Source: Sphingomonas sp. S2-65 (GTDB taxonomy: Bacteria; Pseudomonadota; Alphaproteobacteria; Sphingomonadales; Sphingomonadaceae). Taken from it: a stretch of 64,000 nt of DNA. Each line of letters begins with the position of its first letter. Positions within the stretch are counted from its first letter, which is position 1. Below are positions 42,356 through 51,860 of the stretch, piece after piece. Under the pieces are notes generated by a model. That model did not search any database and was not told the DNA's origin. It worked only from the letters and a program-made list of their open reading frames with translations. The stretch spans positions 682,001-746,000 of the forward strand of contig NZ_CP090953.1 of NCBI RefSeq assembly GCF_021513175.1. The letters are read 5' to 3'. Both the position numbers and the translations under genes were made by a program.

Positions 42356-45300
42356 ATGACGGGCACATTCGGGGCCAAAACGGCCTGCACGCTGCTGCTC
42401 GCCGGAACCGCCCTCCCCGCGCTCGCCGCGCCGGGATCGACCTCCGTCTACCTCACCGCCCCCGCCGACACGCGCGCGGTGACGGTGCGGGGCAGCGGCG
42501 ACGGGGTGGCCGACGACACCGCCGCGATCCAGCAGGCGATCGACGCCGTCGCGGCCAAGGGCGGCGGCGGTATCGTGTTCCTGCCCCAGGGCCGCTACCG
42601 GATCAGCCGCACGCTCTTCATGTGGCCGGGCGTCCGCCTGTTCGGCGTGGGGCGCAAGCGCCCGGTCTTCGTCCTCGCGCCGAACACGCCGGGGTTCCAG
42701 CGCGGCGTGGGCAGCATGATCTTCTTCACCGGCAACAAGCCCGAAGCGACGGGCGACACTCGGCCCGTGCCCGTCCCGCCGCCGACCAGCGTGCCGTTCA
42801 ACCCCAATATCGGAGACGCCAATTCCGGTACCTTTTATTCGGCGATGGCCAATGTCGACTTCGAGATCGGCGCCGGCAATCCGGCGGCCACGGGCGTGCG
42901 CTTCCACGCTGCGCAGCACGCCTATCTGAGCCATATCGACTTTCATCTGGGATCGGCGCTGGCCGGCATCTACCAGGTCGGCAATATCGGCCAGGACCTG
43001 CGCTTCTTCGGCGGGCGCTACGGCATCCTGGCCGAGAAGACCTCGCCGGCATGGCAATATACGCTGCTCGATTCGACGTTCGAGGGACAGCGCGATGCCG
43101 CCATCCGCGAGCATGAGGCGGGGCTTACCCTGGTCAACACCGTGTTCCGCAACGTGCCCGTCGGAGTGGAGATCGACCGCGGCTATGGCGACTGGCTGTG
43201 GGGCAAGGATGTCCGGTTCGAGAATGTCTCGCGCGCCGGGATCATCATCAGCAACGAAGGCAACGCCTATACGCAGGTCGGCTTCGACAATGCCGTGACC
43301 AGCGGCACGCCGGTGTTCGCGCGCTTCCGCGACAGCGGGCGCACCGTAACGGGACCCGGCGCCCGCTACCGAGTGCGCGAATTCACATATGGATTGCATG
43401 TCCCGGCGCTCGGCACGACCGGCAGCTTCGCGACGAAGATGGATGCCGTGCCGCTGGCGGGCGACCGCCGCCGCGCGCCTGCGGTGCGTGCGATGCCGCC
43501 AGTGTCGGCGTGGACCAATGTCCGCGATCTTGGCGTGAAGGGCGACAACGCGACCGACGATACCGCTGCGATCCAGCGCGCGATCGACAGCCGCAAGGTG
43601 CTGTACTTCCCGGCAGGCTTCTATCGCGTCAGTGACACGCTGAAGCTGCGCGCGGACACCGTGCTGATCGGATTGCACCCCAGCCTGACTCAGATCGTGC
43701 TGGCCGAGGACAGCCCCGCCTATCGCGGGGTGGGCAGCCCGCGCGCGATGATCGAGAGCGCCAAGGGTGGCGGCGCGATCGTGTCGGGGCTGGGCCTGTT
43801 CACCGGCGGCAGCAATCCGCGCGCGACCGCGCTGCTGTGGCGCGCGGGCGAACAGTCGCTGGTCGACGACGTCAAGTTCCAGGGCGGCCACGGCACCTTC
43901 CTGGCCGATGGCAGCCGCTTCGATCCGTACAACGCCAACCACACCGCCGATGCCGACCCCGCCAAGCGCTGGGACGCGCAATATGCCAGCCTGTGGGTCA
44001 CCGACGGCGGCGGCGGCACGTTCAACGGGCTGTGGACGCCCAACACCTATGCCCAGGCCGGATTGCTGGTCACCAACACCAGCACGCCGGGATATGTGTA
44101 CCAGATGTCGGCCGAGCATCACCGCCGGGCCGAGATCGTGCTGGACGGGGTGCGCAACTGGCAGTTCCTGGCGCCGCAGACCGAGGAGGAAGCGGGCGAG
44201 AGCCGCGACACCGTCGCGCTCGAGGTCCGCAACTCGCGCGACATCCTGTTCGCCAACCTGCACGCCTACCGAGTCACGCGATCGCTCCAGCCGGCCCCGG
44301 CGGCGGTGACGCTGTACGGATCGACCAACATCCGCTTCCGCAACGTGCATGTGAACGCGGAAAGTGGTTTCTCGACCTGCGACAGCAATGGCTGCGGCAC
44401 CTATCTGCGCGCCAGCAAATATCCCTACGAGAACGCCATCGTCGACAAGACGCGGGGCGCAGCGGTGCGCGAGCGTGGATTCGCGGTGCTGGACGTCAAC
44501 GACGCGCCCGCTCCCGTGGCACCGGCGACGCTGGCACCGGTGCGGATGCTGGCCGAGGGTTTCTATTCGCTGGGCGGCGGCGCGGTGGACTCTGCCGGCA
44601 AGCTGTACTTCGTCGACCGCTATTTCCACCGCATCCATGGCTGGTCCGAGAAGGAAGGACTTTCGGTCGTCGCCGATGCGCCGCTCGACCCGGTCAATCT
44701 GGCGGTGGACCGTTCGGGAGACCTGATGGTGCTGTCCTCGGCCGGAGCGGCGGCAACCGTTTACAGCATCGATCCGCGCACGCCCGAAAAGGTGCGGGTG
44801 ATCGCACCGACGCCGGTCGCCAGCCGCGGCGACACCCGCGTGATCCTGCCGGCCAGCTTCTGGAACAATGGCGAGTTTCGCGATCAATATGATGCCGCGC
44901 GCGACCAGTTCGTCACGTTGGAAGAGATGTTCGCGCGCGACATGGCAGTGGCCAAGCCGCAGGAATATCGTTCGCCGGACGGCAGCATCGCCCTGCCCGC
45001 CTATCGCGTCTGGCAGCAAGGCCCGGCGGACCATCTCGGCTGGCGCTTCTCCGACACGCTCGACACCTATGGCTTCGTGACCGGCAAGGTGGGTTCGCGC
45101 GTCTACCTGGCGAACGGATCGGAGGACCGGACCTATAGCGGCCTGCTCGGGCCCGGCGGCGCGGTGACCGATCTCAAGCCGCTGGCACCGCGTGGCGGCG
45201 AGAGCGTCGCGGTCGGCCCGGACGGACGCGTCTACGTCGCGAACGGCCAGATCTTCGTCTATGGCGCCGACGGACACGAACAAGGCCGCATCGACGTGCC

Positions 45301-45391
45301 CGGCCGGCCGCTCCAGCTGCTGTTCGGCGGCGCGGATGGCAGGACGCTGTTCATCCTGACGCACAAGGCGCTGTTCTCCGCCCGGCCCTGA
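42356..45391 (+). CDS. secreted tandem beta-helix (pectate-lyase-3/GH55-like) protein with C-terminal beta-propeller, paralogue
   Basis: A 1011-residue protein with the same plan as the product at 35992. Signal peptide (MTGTFGAKTACTLLLAGTAL, Ala-Ala cleavage region), beta-helix 1 from about 40 (VRGSGDGVADDTAAIQQAID), beta-helix 2 from about 385 (NVRDLGVKGDNATDDTAAIQ), the conserved Cys pair (STCDSNGCGTYLRASKYP) near 675, and the propeller from about 731 (AVDSAGKLYFVDRYFHRIHGW, DGRVYVANGQIFVYG). The ATG at 42356 with GGGGAG upstream is used; the frame extends to 41921 but that part overlaps gntK antisense. It follows gntK divergently, with a 154-bp gap, and precedes a TonB receptor that could import the released sugar. 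Confidence 0.8.
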   Translation: MTGTFGAKTACTLLLAGTALPALAAPGSTSVYLTAPADTRAVTVRGSGDGVADDTAAIQQAIDAVAAKGGGGIVFLPQGRYRISRTLFMWPGVRLFGVGRKRPVFVLAPNTPGFQRGVGSMIFFTGNKPEATGDTRPVPVPPPTSVPFNPNIGDANSGTFYSAMANVDFEIGAGNPAATGVRFHAAQHAYLSHIDFHLGSALAGIYQVGNIGQDLRFFGGRYGILAEKTSPAWQYTLLDSTFEGQRDAAIREHEAGLTLVNTVFRNVPVGVEIDRGYGDWLWGKDVRFENVSRAGIIISNEGNAYTQVGFDNAVTSGTPVFARFRDSGRTVTGPGARYRVREFTYGLHVPALGTTGSFATKMDAVPLAGDRRRAPAVRAMPPVSAWTNVRDLGVKGDNATDDTAAIQRAIDSRKVLYFPAGFYRVSDTLKLRADTVLIGLHPSLTQIVLAEDSPAYRGVGSPRAMIESAKGGGAIVSGLGLFTGGSNPRATALLWRAGEQSLVDDVKFQGGHGTFLADGSRFDPYNANHTADADPAKRWDAQYASLWVTDGGGGTFNGLWTPNTYAQAGLLVTNTSTPGYVYQMSAEHHRRAEIVLDGVRNWQFLAPQTEEEAGESRDTVALEVRNSRDILFANLHAYRVTRSLQPAPAAVTLYGSTNIRFRNVHVNAESGFSTCDSNGCGTYLRASKYPYENAIVDKTRGAAVRERGFAVLDVNDAPAPVAPATLAPVRMLAEGFYSLGGGAVDSAGKLYFVDRYFHRIHGWSEKEGLSVVADAPLDPVNLAVDRSGDLMVLSSAGAAATVYSIDPRTPEKVRVIAPTPVASRGDTRVILPASFWNNGEFRDQYDAARDQFVTLEEMFARDMAVAKPQEYRSPDGSIALPAYRVWQQGPADHLGWRFSDTLDTYGFVTGKVGSRVYLANGSEDRTYSGLLGPGGAVTDLKPLAPRGGESVAVGPDGRVYVANGQIFVYGADGHEQGRIDVPGRPLQLLFGGADGRTLFILTHKALFSARP

Positions 45392-45514
45392 GACCGGTTT
45401 CCCGCGACTTTGGTCGTGGGTGCTGCACGTTCCTGCATCCGATAAAGCGGTGGCTCAACGAACGGACATAGAGCCGGATCAGCGGCGGGAGCCGTTTTCG
45501 AGAGGGGATGCAGG

Positions 45515-48500
45515 ATGAACAAGGTCATGCGCGGTCGGAAATCCAAGACGCGCTCAGGTGTTACCGCTACCAGCTTGCTCGGCCTGGCCACGGTGCTGGC
45601 CTATGCGACGCCGGCCTTTGCGCAACAGAGTGCCGAGGCGCCACAGGATCAGACGGCCCCATCCGTTCCACTGACCGGCCAAGGCGATCCCGCACAGGAC
45701 ACTCCGTCCGCGCCGGGCGAGGTCATCGTCACGGGCACCCGCATCGTCTCGAACGGGTTCACCGCGCCGACGCCCACCCAGGTAATCGGTGAGGAACAGA
45801 TCGCCGCGAACGCGCAGCCCAACATCTTCAACACCGTCGCCCAATTGCCGTCGCTGCAAGGCTCCACCGGCGCCAGCACCGGCACGTTCAGCACGTCGAG
45901 CGGCACGCAAGGACTGAGCTCGTTCTCGCTGCGCGGCCTGGGTCCGATCCGCACGCTGACGCTGCTCGACGGCCAGCGTGTCGTCGGCGCGAACGTCACC
46001 GGGGTGCCCGACATCAGCATGTTCCCGCAACTGCTGATCAAGCGCGTCGACGTGGTGACCGGCGGCGCGTCCGCCTCTTATGGATCGGACGCCGTGGGCG
46101 GCGTGGTCAACTTCATCACCGACACCCGCTTCACCGGCTTCAAGGCCAATGTGCAGGGCGGCGTCACTCATTATGGCGACGATGGCCAGGCATTGGTGCA
46201 GGCGGCCTATGGCGGCGCGCTGCTCGACAACCGCCTGCATGTGATCGTCAGCGGCGAATACTCGCATGAAGGCGGCGTCGGCCCCGGCGACTTCGGCACC
46301 GACCTGGCCGGCAGCCGCGACTGGTACCGCGCGACGACGCTGGTCAACACCGGCATCACCAACAACGGATCGCCGCAATTCCTCTACCGCGACTATGCTC
46401 AGCCCTATCAATATTCGCGCTACGGCCTGATCAACAACGGTCCGCTGCAGGGGACTGCGTTCGACGTCAACGGCAACCCCTACGCCTTCAACTTCGGCTC
46501 GAACGGGCAGCCGCTCGGCAATGGCCGCGTGTCGAACTGCTTTGCCGGCAACAGCTTCTGCGTCGGCGGCGACCTGACGGGTGCGCCCGGCTCCGGCGCG
46601 TCGCTGAAGTCCGCGCTGGAGCGGATCAACGGCTTTGGCCGGCTCGGCTATGACTTCGCCGAAAACAACGAGATCTACCTGACCGTCAACATCGCGCAGG
46701 TGAAATCCAACAACCAGCCGAGCCCGGGCTATAATCGCCCGAGCCTGACCGTGCAGTGCGCCAATCCGTTCCTGCCGCAGTCGGTGCGCGACCGGTGCGC
46801 CGTCGCGGGGATCACCTCGTTCGGCTTCGGCACGAGCAACGGCGCCTTCCCCGATCCCAAGGTGTCGACCGACCGGCGCCAGTATCGCTTCGTCGGCGGC
46901 ATCAAGGGCAAGTTCGGGCTGCTCGGTTCCGACTGGAACTATGACGCCTATTACGAGCATGGCACCACCATCGCCGACATCAATGTCGACGATATCGTCC
47001 TGCAGAACCGCTATGTGGCGGCGACCAACGCCATCACGCTGAACGGCGCGATCGTCTGCGCGGATGCGACCGCACGCGCGGCGGGATGTCGGCCGATCAA
47101 CATATTCGGCGGGTTCGCTCCGTCGGCGGAGGCGCTTGCCTATGTGACGCCGGAGAACGGGCCGTTCCAGCACACCAAGCTGACGCAGGAGGTCGCCAGC
47201 CTCAACTTCTCGGGCGACGTGTTCAACCTGTGGGCCGGCCCGCTGTCGCTCGCCTTCGGTGGCGAGTATCGCCGCGAATTCTACCGCGTGAACGGGGATC
47301 CGTACGGCGCGGGCGTGACTCCGATTAGTCCGAACAGCGCCGACTATCCGGCCGATCCGCTGCTCAACGCGCCGCTCGGCAGCAACTGGGCCGCCGGTAA
47401 TTACAAGAACGGCACCGGCAGCTACCATGTCTATGAAGCATATGCCGAGCTGAACCTGCCCTTGTTCAACAGCGACGGCATCGGCCGGGCGAACCTGAAC
47501 GGTGCGGCCCGTGTCACCGACTACAGCACCTCGGGCACGGTGTGGACCTGGAAGGTCGGCGGCACCTGGGACACCCCGCTGGACGGCTTCCGCCTGCGCG
47601 CGGTGACGTCGCGGGACGTGCGCGCGCCGAACCTGTCGGAGCTGTTCGCCGCGCCGACGGTGACGACGCTGCCGAACTTCAACAACCCGTTCCCGCCCAA
47701 TCCGGGCGGCGTGCAGGCGTTCCAGAACACCGTCGGCAATCCCGCGCTCCAGCCCGAGGTCGCCCGCAATACCGAAATCGGCGCGGTCTATGCCAACCCG
47801 TCCTGGCTGCCCGGGCTCAGCCTGTCGGTCGATTATTACCGCATCAAGCTGGACGGCGTGGTCTCCACGCTCTCGGCAGACCAGATCGTCCGCTTCTGCT
47901 TCGAAGGCAATCAGGCGTTCTGCGGTGGGTTCGAGCTGAACAGCCCGGTGCAAGGCGGCAATTTCATCAACGTCCAGCCGTTCAACCTGGCATCGTGGAA
48001 GACCAGCGGGATCGACATCGAGGCCAGCTATCAGTGGAAGAAGCCGCTGGGCCTGCCCGGCAACTTCACGATCCGCGCGCTCGGCACGCACATCCGCGAG
48101 TTCCTGGTCGACGCAGGCATCGCCGGGGTAGCGGTGGTCGACCAGGCCGGCGCCAACAACGGCAACACCCCCGACTGGAAGGTGCTGGGCGTCCAGACCT
48201 ATAGCGACGACGCGTTCAGCCTGACCGTGCAGGAGCGCTGGTTCTCCGACGGCACGTTCGGCAACCAATATGTCGTCTGCTCGGTCGGCACCTGCCCGGT
48301 CTCCACGGGCAACAATCCGACGATCGACTACAACAAGATGAAGGGGGCGTTCTACCTCGACGTCGGTGGCTCGATCAATGTCGGCCAGCAGGCGGCGATG
48401 TTCTTCAAGGTCGACAATTTGCTCGACCACGATCCCGAGCCCGCGCCGCAGACCAACACCGGGCTGGACGTCAATCCGGCGCTCTACGATACCTTGGGCC

Positions 48501-48535
48501 GGACCTACCGCGCCGGGTTCCGCGTGCGGTTCTAA
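45515..48535 (+). CDS. TonB-dependent receptor
   Basis: A 1006-residue outer-membrane receptor. An unusually long basic start (MNKVMRGRKSKTRSGVTATS) leads a signal peptide ending about residue 34 (ATPAFAQ). The TonB box is EVIVTGTRI near 70; the plug contains FSLRGLGPIRTLTLLDGQRVVGANVTG and ASASYGSDAVGGVVNFITD, and the barrel ends AGFRVRF. There is no STN domain, so it does not signal through a FecR. Four or more Cys occur in extracellular loop regions (VSNCFAGNSFCVGG, VQCANPF..RDRCAV). GAGAGGGG precedes the ATG by 8 bases. Position after the beta-helix enzyme suggests import of its product. A terminator follows. Confidence 0.93.
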   Translation: MNKVMRGRKSKTRSGVTATSLLGLATVLAYATPAFAQQSAEAPQDQTAPSVPLTGQGDPAQDTPSAPGEVIVTGTRIVSNGFTAPTPTQVIGEEQIAANAQPNIFNTVAQLPSLQGSTGASTGTFSTSSGTQGLSSFSLRGLGPIRTLTLLDGQRVVGANVTGVPDISMFPQLLIKRVDVVTGGASASYGSDAVGGVVNFITDTRFTGFKANVQGGVTHYGDDGQALVQAAYGGALLDNRLHVIVSGEYSHEGGVGPGDFGTDLAGSRDWYRATTLVNTGITNNGSPQFLYRDYAQPYQYSRYGLINNGPLQGTAFDVNGNPYAFNFGSNGQPLGNGRVSNCFAGNSFCVGGDLTGAPGSGASLKSALERINGFGRLGYDFAENNEIYLTVNIAQVKSNNQPSPGYNRPSLTVQCANPFLPQSVRDRCAVAGITSFGFGTSNGAFPDPKVSTDRRQYRFVGGIKGKFGLLGSDWNYDAYYEHGTTIADINVDDIVLQNRYVAATNAITLNGAIVCADATARAAGCRPINIFGGFAPSAEALAYVTPENGPFQHTKLTQEVASLNFSGDVFNLWAGPLSLAFGGEYRREFYRVNGDPYGAGVTPISPNSADYPADPLLNAPLGSNWAAGNYKNGTGSYHVYEAYAELNLPLFNSDGIGRANLNGAARVTDYSTSGTVWTWKVGGTWDTPLDGFRLRAVTSRDVRAPNLSELFAAPTVTTLPNFNNPFPPNPGGVQAFQNTVGNPALQPEVARNTEIGAVYANPSWLPGLSLSVDYYRIKLDGVVSTLSADQIVRFCFEGNQAFCGGFELNSPVQGGNFINVQPFNLASWKTSGIDIEASYQWKKPLGLPGNFTIRALGTHIREFLVDAGIAGVAVVDQAGANNGNTPDWKVLGVQTYSDDAFSLTVQERWFSDGTFGNQYVVCSVGTCPVSTGNNPTIDYNKMKGAFYLDVGGSINVGQQAAMFFKVDNLLDHDPEPAPQTNTGLDVNPALYDTLGRTYRAGFRVRF

Positions 48536-48554
48536 ACAGAGCGGGAGCTACAGC

Positions 48555-48590
48555 AGGACCGCCGGCCCAGGGCTGGCGGTCCTCTCCTTT
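48555..48590 (+). terminator. Rho-independent terminator after the TonB receptor gene
   Basis: A 13-bp stem with one G-U pair (48555-48567 with 48571-48583) and a 3-nt loop, followed by CTCCTTTT, 19 bases after the stop. Confidence 0.75.
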
Positions 48591-48712
48591 TCGCACGCCT
48601 TGAAACGCCAGGGCAATGCGCACATGGCATGCCCGCCTGCCTTAGGAACGGGAGGGCGGTGATCTCGTTTTGGGATCGGTGGCATCCCTCACCCCTGCGA
48701 TGGAGCGCGTGC

Positions 48713-49018
48713 ATGAACGACGATCGGGAGCATGAGGTACGCCAGCGCGCCTATGCTTTATGGGAAAGCGAAGGACGGCCGGAGGGCCGGCACGACGAGC
48801 ATTGGCACCGTGCCAATGCCGGGCTTGGCCAGGACGCGCCTGCTCCGGCGGAGAACGCACCCCAACAGCAAGCCGCCGCAATGCCGGAGGCCAAGCCGAA
48901 GCCGGCACGGCGCAAGCCGGTAGCGGCCGGACGGGCAGCGACCGAGACGCCGGCGGCTGTCGAGGAAAGCGGCGCCGCGCCGCGCAAGCGCAAGGCGGTC
49001 AAGCCGAAGGCGGGCTGA
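48713..49018 (+). CDS. DUF2934 protein
   Basis: A 101-residue protein. The N-terminal 35 residues (DREHEVRQRAYALWESEGRPEGRHDEHW) are the DUF2934 motif, function unknown; the rest is a Lys/Ala/Pro-rich tail (KPKPARRKPVAAGRAA, APRKRKAVKPKAG), probably disordered and possibly nucleic-acid binding. GGAG seven bases before the ATG at 48713 fixes the start; the longer frame upstream has no similarity. The last 20 bases overlap the end of convergent glgA. DUF2934 genes often stand next to glycogen genes in alphaproteobacteria; I recall this but cannot check it here. Confidence 0.8.
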   Translation: MNDDREHEVRQRAYALWESEGRPEGRHDEHWHRANAGLGQDAPAPAENAPQQQAAAMPEAKPKPARRKPVAAGRAATETPAAVEESGAAPRKRKAVKPKAG

Positions 49019-50459
49019 GCAGCTTTCGGAACAGCGCGGCATATTCCCTCGCCGCGCTGTCCCACGATACGTCGGTCGCCAGGCCGTTCTGCTGGAGGCG
49101 CTGCCAGGCCGTGCGGTCTTCGCGGAACAGCTTCGCCGCCCGGCGAAGCGCGTCGGTCAGCATCCTGGCGGAAGGCGGCGTGAACTGGAAACCGGTCGCG
49201 ACTCCTTGCCGCAGCGCCACCGGGCTAGCGTCGATCACCGTATCCGCCAGGCCGCCGACCTGCGACACGACCGGAACCGATCCGTAGCGCAGCGCGCAGA
49301 GCTGCGTGAGGCCGCAGGGTTCGAACCGCGACGGCACCACCAGCGCGTCGGCGCCGGCCTGCACCAGATGGGCGAGACCCTCGTCATAACCGATCCGGCA
49401 GCCAACTTGTCCGGGGTGGCGCGACGCCGCGGCCAGGAAGGCGGCCTCGAGCGTACGGTCGCCGCTGCCCAGGATGGCGAACTGCACGCCCTCTTCGATC
49501 AGGGCGGGCAAGGCGCCGAGCAGCAGGTCGAGCCCCTTCTGTTCGGTAAGCCGCCCGACCGAGGCGACCAGGAACGCGTCGGGTGCGGTGTCCAGCCCGA
49601 ACTCAGCCTGCAACGCCGCCTTGTCCTTGGGGCGCCCCGTCAGATCGGATGCGGAGAACGCCGCCGGGATCGACGGGTCGTTCGCCGGATCCCAGACACT
49701 GGTGTCGATCCCGTTGAGGATGCCCGAGAGGTCGCGTGCGCGCCCGGCGAGCAGGCCTTCCAGGCCCATGCCGCCCTGTGCCGTGGTGATCTCACGCGCA
49801 TAGCTGGGGGAGACGGTGGTGATGTGATCGGCGAACAGAATGCCGCCCTTCAGGAAGCTGATCGCACCGAAATATTCCAGCCCGTCCAGCGCGAAGGCCT
49901 CGGCAGGCAGGCCCAGCGTGCCGAGCAGATAGGCCGGAAACACCCCCTGGAACGCCAGATTGTGGATGGTGGTCAGGACCGGCGGGCGACGGGTCGGGCG
50001 ATTATAGTGAAGATAGGCCGGAGTGAGCCCCGCCTGCCAGTCATGCGCCTGGACGATGTCGGGCGCGTAGCTGCCTAGGGCACCCTCGGCGATATCGGCG
50101 GCCACGCGTGCCAGCGCCGCGAAGCGCAGCGCGTTGTCGGGCCAGTCGCGCCCGTCCGGGCCGAGATAGGGATTGCCGTCGCGCGCGAAGAGGTGCGGCG
50201 CGTCGAGCACCAGCAGGTCGAGGTCGGCAGCGCGGCCGCGGCGCAGCGTGCCGGGGCCGCCCATCAAATTCTCGTAGCGCCGGACCGGCACCCCCTCCCC
50301 GATCGCCTGCAGCACCGCGGGATAGCCCGGCATCAGGGTAGTGACGATGATGTCCTGCCGCGCCAGCGCCGCCGGCAGCGCACCGGCGACATCGGCGAGG
50401 CCACCGGTCTTGACGAGGGGATAGACTTCGGAGGTAACCGACAGGAGTTCGAGCGGCAT
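48999..50459 (-). CDS. glgA: glycogen synthase
   Basis: A 486-residue GT5 glycosyltransferase that extends alpha-1,4-glucan from ADP-glucose. The N-terminal KTGGL motif (VYPLVKTGGLADV) binds ADP-glucose; VQAHDWQAGLTPAYL and the C-terminal PSRFEPCGLTQLCALRYG, which holds the catalytic Glu, are typical. The ATG at 50459 shares one base with the glgC stop (TGATG), showing tight coupling; upstream residues of the open frame overlap glgC. The 3' end overlaps the DUF2934 gene. Confidence 0.96.
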   Translation of the reverse strand: MPLELLSVTSEVYPLVKTGGLADVAGALPAALARQDIIVTTLMPGYPAVLQAIGEGVPVRRYENLMGGPGTLRRGRAADLDLLVLDAPHLFARDGNPYLGPDGRDWPDNALRFAALARVAADIAEGALGSYAPDIVQAHDWQAGLTPAYLHYNRPTRRPPVLTTIHNLAFQGVFPAYLLGTLGLPAEAFALDGLEYFGAISFLKGGILFADHITTVSPSYAREITTAQGGMGLEGLLAGRARDLSGILNGIDTSVWDPANDPSIPAAFSASDLTGRPKDKAALQAEFGLDTAPDAFLVASVGRLTEQKGLDLLLGALPALIEEGVQFAILGSGDRTLEAAFLAAASRHPGQVGCRIGYDEGLAHLVQAGADALVVPSRFEPCGLTQLCALRYGSVPVVSQVGGLADTVIDASPVALRQGVATGFQFTPPSARMLTDALRRAAKLFREDRTAWQRLQQNGLATDVSWDSAAREYAALFRKLLSPPSA

Positions 50460-51727
50460 CAGCGATCCAGGGCAGCGATCATCTTGGCGGTGATCAGGCA
50501 TACGCCGTTCTCGGTCCGCCGGAAGCGGCTGGCATCCTCCACCGGATCCTCGCCGACGACAAGCCCGTCGGGAATCTGCACACCGCGATCGATGATCACG
50601 TTCTTGAGGCGGACCGATCGGCCGATGTTCACCCGCGGCATGATCACTGCATTCTCGATCGTCGTGAAGCTGTTCACCCGAACGCCAGTGAACAGCAGCG
50701 AGTGGCGCAGCGCCGCGCCCGACACGATACAGTCGCCCGACACCAGCGACGAGATCGCCTCGCCACGCCGGCCAACCTCGTCATGGACGAACTTGGCGGG
50801 GGCCGTCATCTCGGCATAGGTCCAGATCGGCCATTCGCGATCGTACAGGTCGAGATCGGGAACGGTGTTGGTCAGATCGATATTGGCGGCGAAATAGGCG
50901 TCGAGGGTGCCGACGTCGCGCCAATAAGGCTCGGCCTCAGGACCCGAGCGCAGCGCCGAGCGGCTGAAATGGTGGGCGCGGGCGTTGCCGTCCTTCACCA
51001 GCTTGGGAATGATGTCCTTGCCGAAATCGTGCGACGAGTTCGGATCCTCGGCATCCTCGCGCAGCACCTCGAACAGGAATTTGGTCTCGAAGACGTAGAT
51101 GCCCATGCTGGCGAGCGCCAGGTCGGGCTGGCCGGGCATCGCCGGCGGATCCGCGGGCTTCTCCAGGAAATGCAGGATGCGGTCATTCTCGTCGACATGC
51201 ATCACGCCAAAGGCGCTCGCCTCCATGCGCGGCACCTCGACGCAGCCGACCGTCACGCTGGCGCCGGTCTCGCAATGCTCCTCCAGCATCACGCCGTAAT
51301 CCTGCTTGTAGACATGGTCGCCGGCCAGAACGAGCAGGTACTTCGGCGCGTAGCTTTCGATGATGTCGAGGTTCTGGAACACCGCGTCGGCGGTGCCGAG
51401 ATACCAGTTCTCCTCCGACACCCGCTGGCTGGCGGGCAGGATGTCGAAGCTTTCATTGCGCTCGGGCCGGAAGAAGCTCCAGCCATGCTGCAAGTGGCGG
51501 ATCAGGCTGTGCGCCTTGTACTGCGTCGCCACGCCGATGCGCGGAATGCCCGAATTCAGTGCGTTCGACAGCGCGAAATCGACGATCCGGGTCTTACCGC
51601 CGAAATACACCGCCGGCTTGGCGCGAAAGTCGGTGAGCTCCATCAAGCGGCTGCCGCGCCCCCCGGCCAAGACGATGGCCATGGCTTGCCGGGTGACGAG
51701 ACCTCGCAACGTAGCGCTCGGGGGCAT
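50459..51727 (-). CDS. glgC: glucose-1-phosphate adenylyltransferase
   Basis: A 422-residue ADP-glucose pyrophosphorylase, the committed step of glycogen synthesis. The nucleotidyltransferase loop is [16 protein letters not shown], followed by [33 protein letters not shown], and FLEKPADPP with the sugar-phosphate Lys. The C-terminal left-handed beta-helix ([29 protein letters not shown]) carries allosteric control in this family. Transcribed with glgA and divergent from the glgB operon across 133 bp. Confidence 0.96.
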   Translation of the reverse strand: MPPSATLRGLVTRQAMAIVLAGGRGSRLMELTDFRAKPAVYFGGKTRIVDFALSNALNSGIPRIGVATQYKAHSLIRHLQHGWSFFRPERNESFDILPASQRVSEENWYLGTADAVFQNLDIIESYAPKYLLVLAGDHVYKQDYGVMLEEHCETGASVTVGCVEVPRMEASAFGVMHVDENDRILHFLEKPADPPAMPGQPDLALASMGIYVFETKFLFEVLREDAEDPNSSHDFGKDIIPKLVKDGNARAHHFSRSALRSGPEAEPYWRDVGTLDAYFAANIDLTNTVPDLDLYDREWPIWTYAEMTAPAKFVHDEVGRRGEAISSLVSGDCIVSGAALRHSLLFTGVRVNSFTTIENAVIMPRVNIGRSVRLKNVIIDRGVQIPDGLVVGEDPVEDASRFRRTENGVCLITAKMIAALDR

Positions 51728-51749
51728 GTATGATCTGTCCGTCTAGATG

Positions 51750-51770
51750 AAACCGCAGTGGAAGCGGTTT
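51750..51770. promoter_or_regulatory. inverted repeat in the glgC/glgB divergent region
   Basis: AAACCGC (51750-51756) and GCGGTTT (51764-51770) are 7 bases apart, 23 bases upstream of the glgC ATG and about 90 before glgB. The half-sites resemble those of LacI-family repressors of sugar genes. A shared operator for both glg units is a plausible reading. Confidence 0.35.
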
Positions 51771-51860
51771 GTTGGCGTTCCGGTTCCATGATGGTGAACG
51801 AGGACGGGCACTTTCTCGCGCCTGGGTCGTTCGGCAGCCGGTACAAAGAAGGGGCAAGGG

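Noticed and set aside
42320..45364. A 1014-residue antisense frame over the second beta-helix gene
   Set aside because: Same reason; its Arg/His/Asp-rich sequence mirrors codon bias of the sense gene.
45554..48430. A 958-residue antisense frame over the second TonB receptor
   Set aside because: Shadow of a long GC-rich gene; the sense product has plug and barrel motifs.
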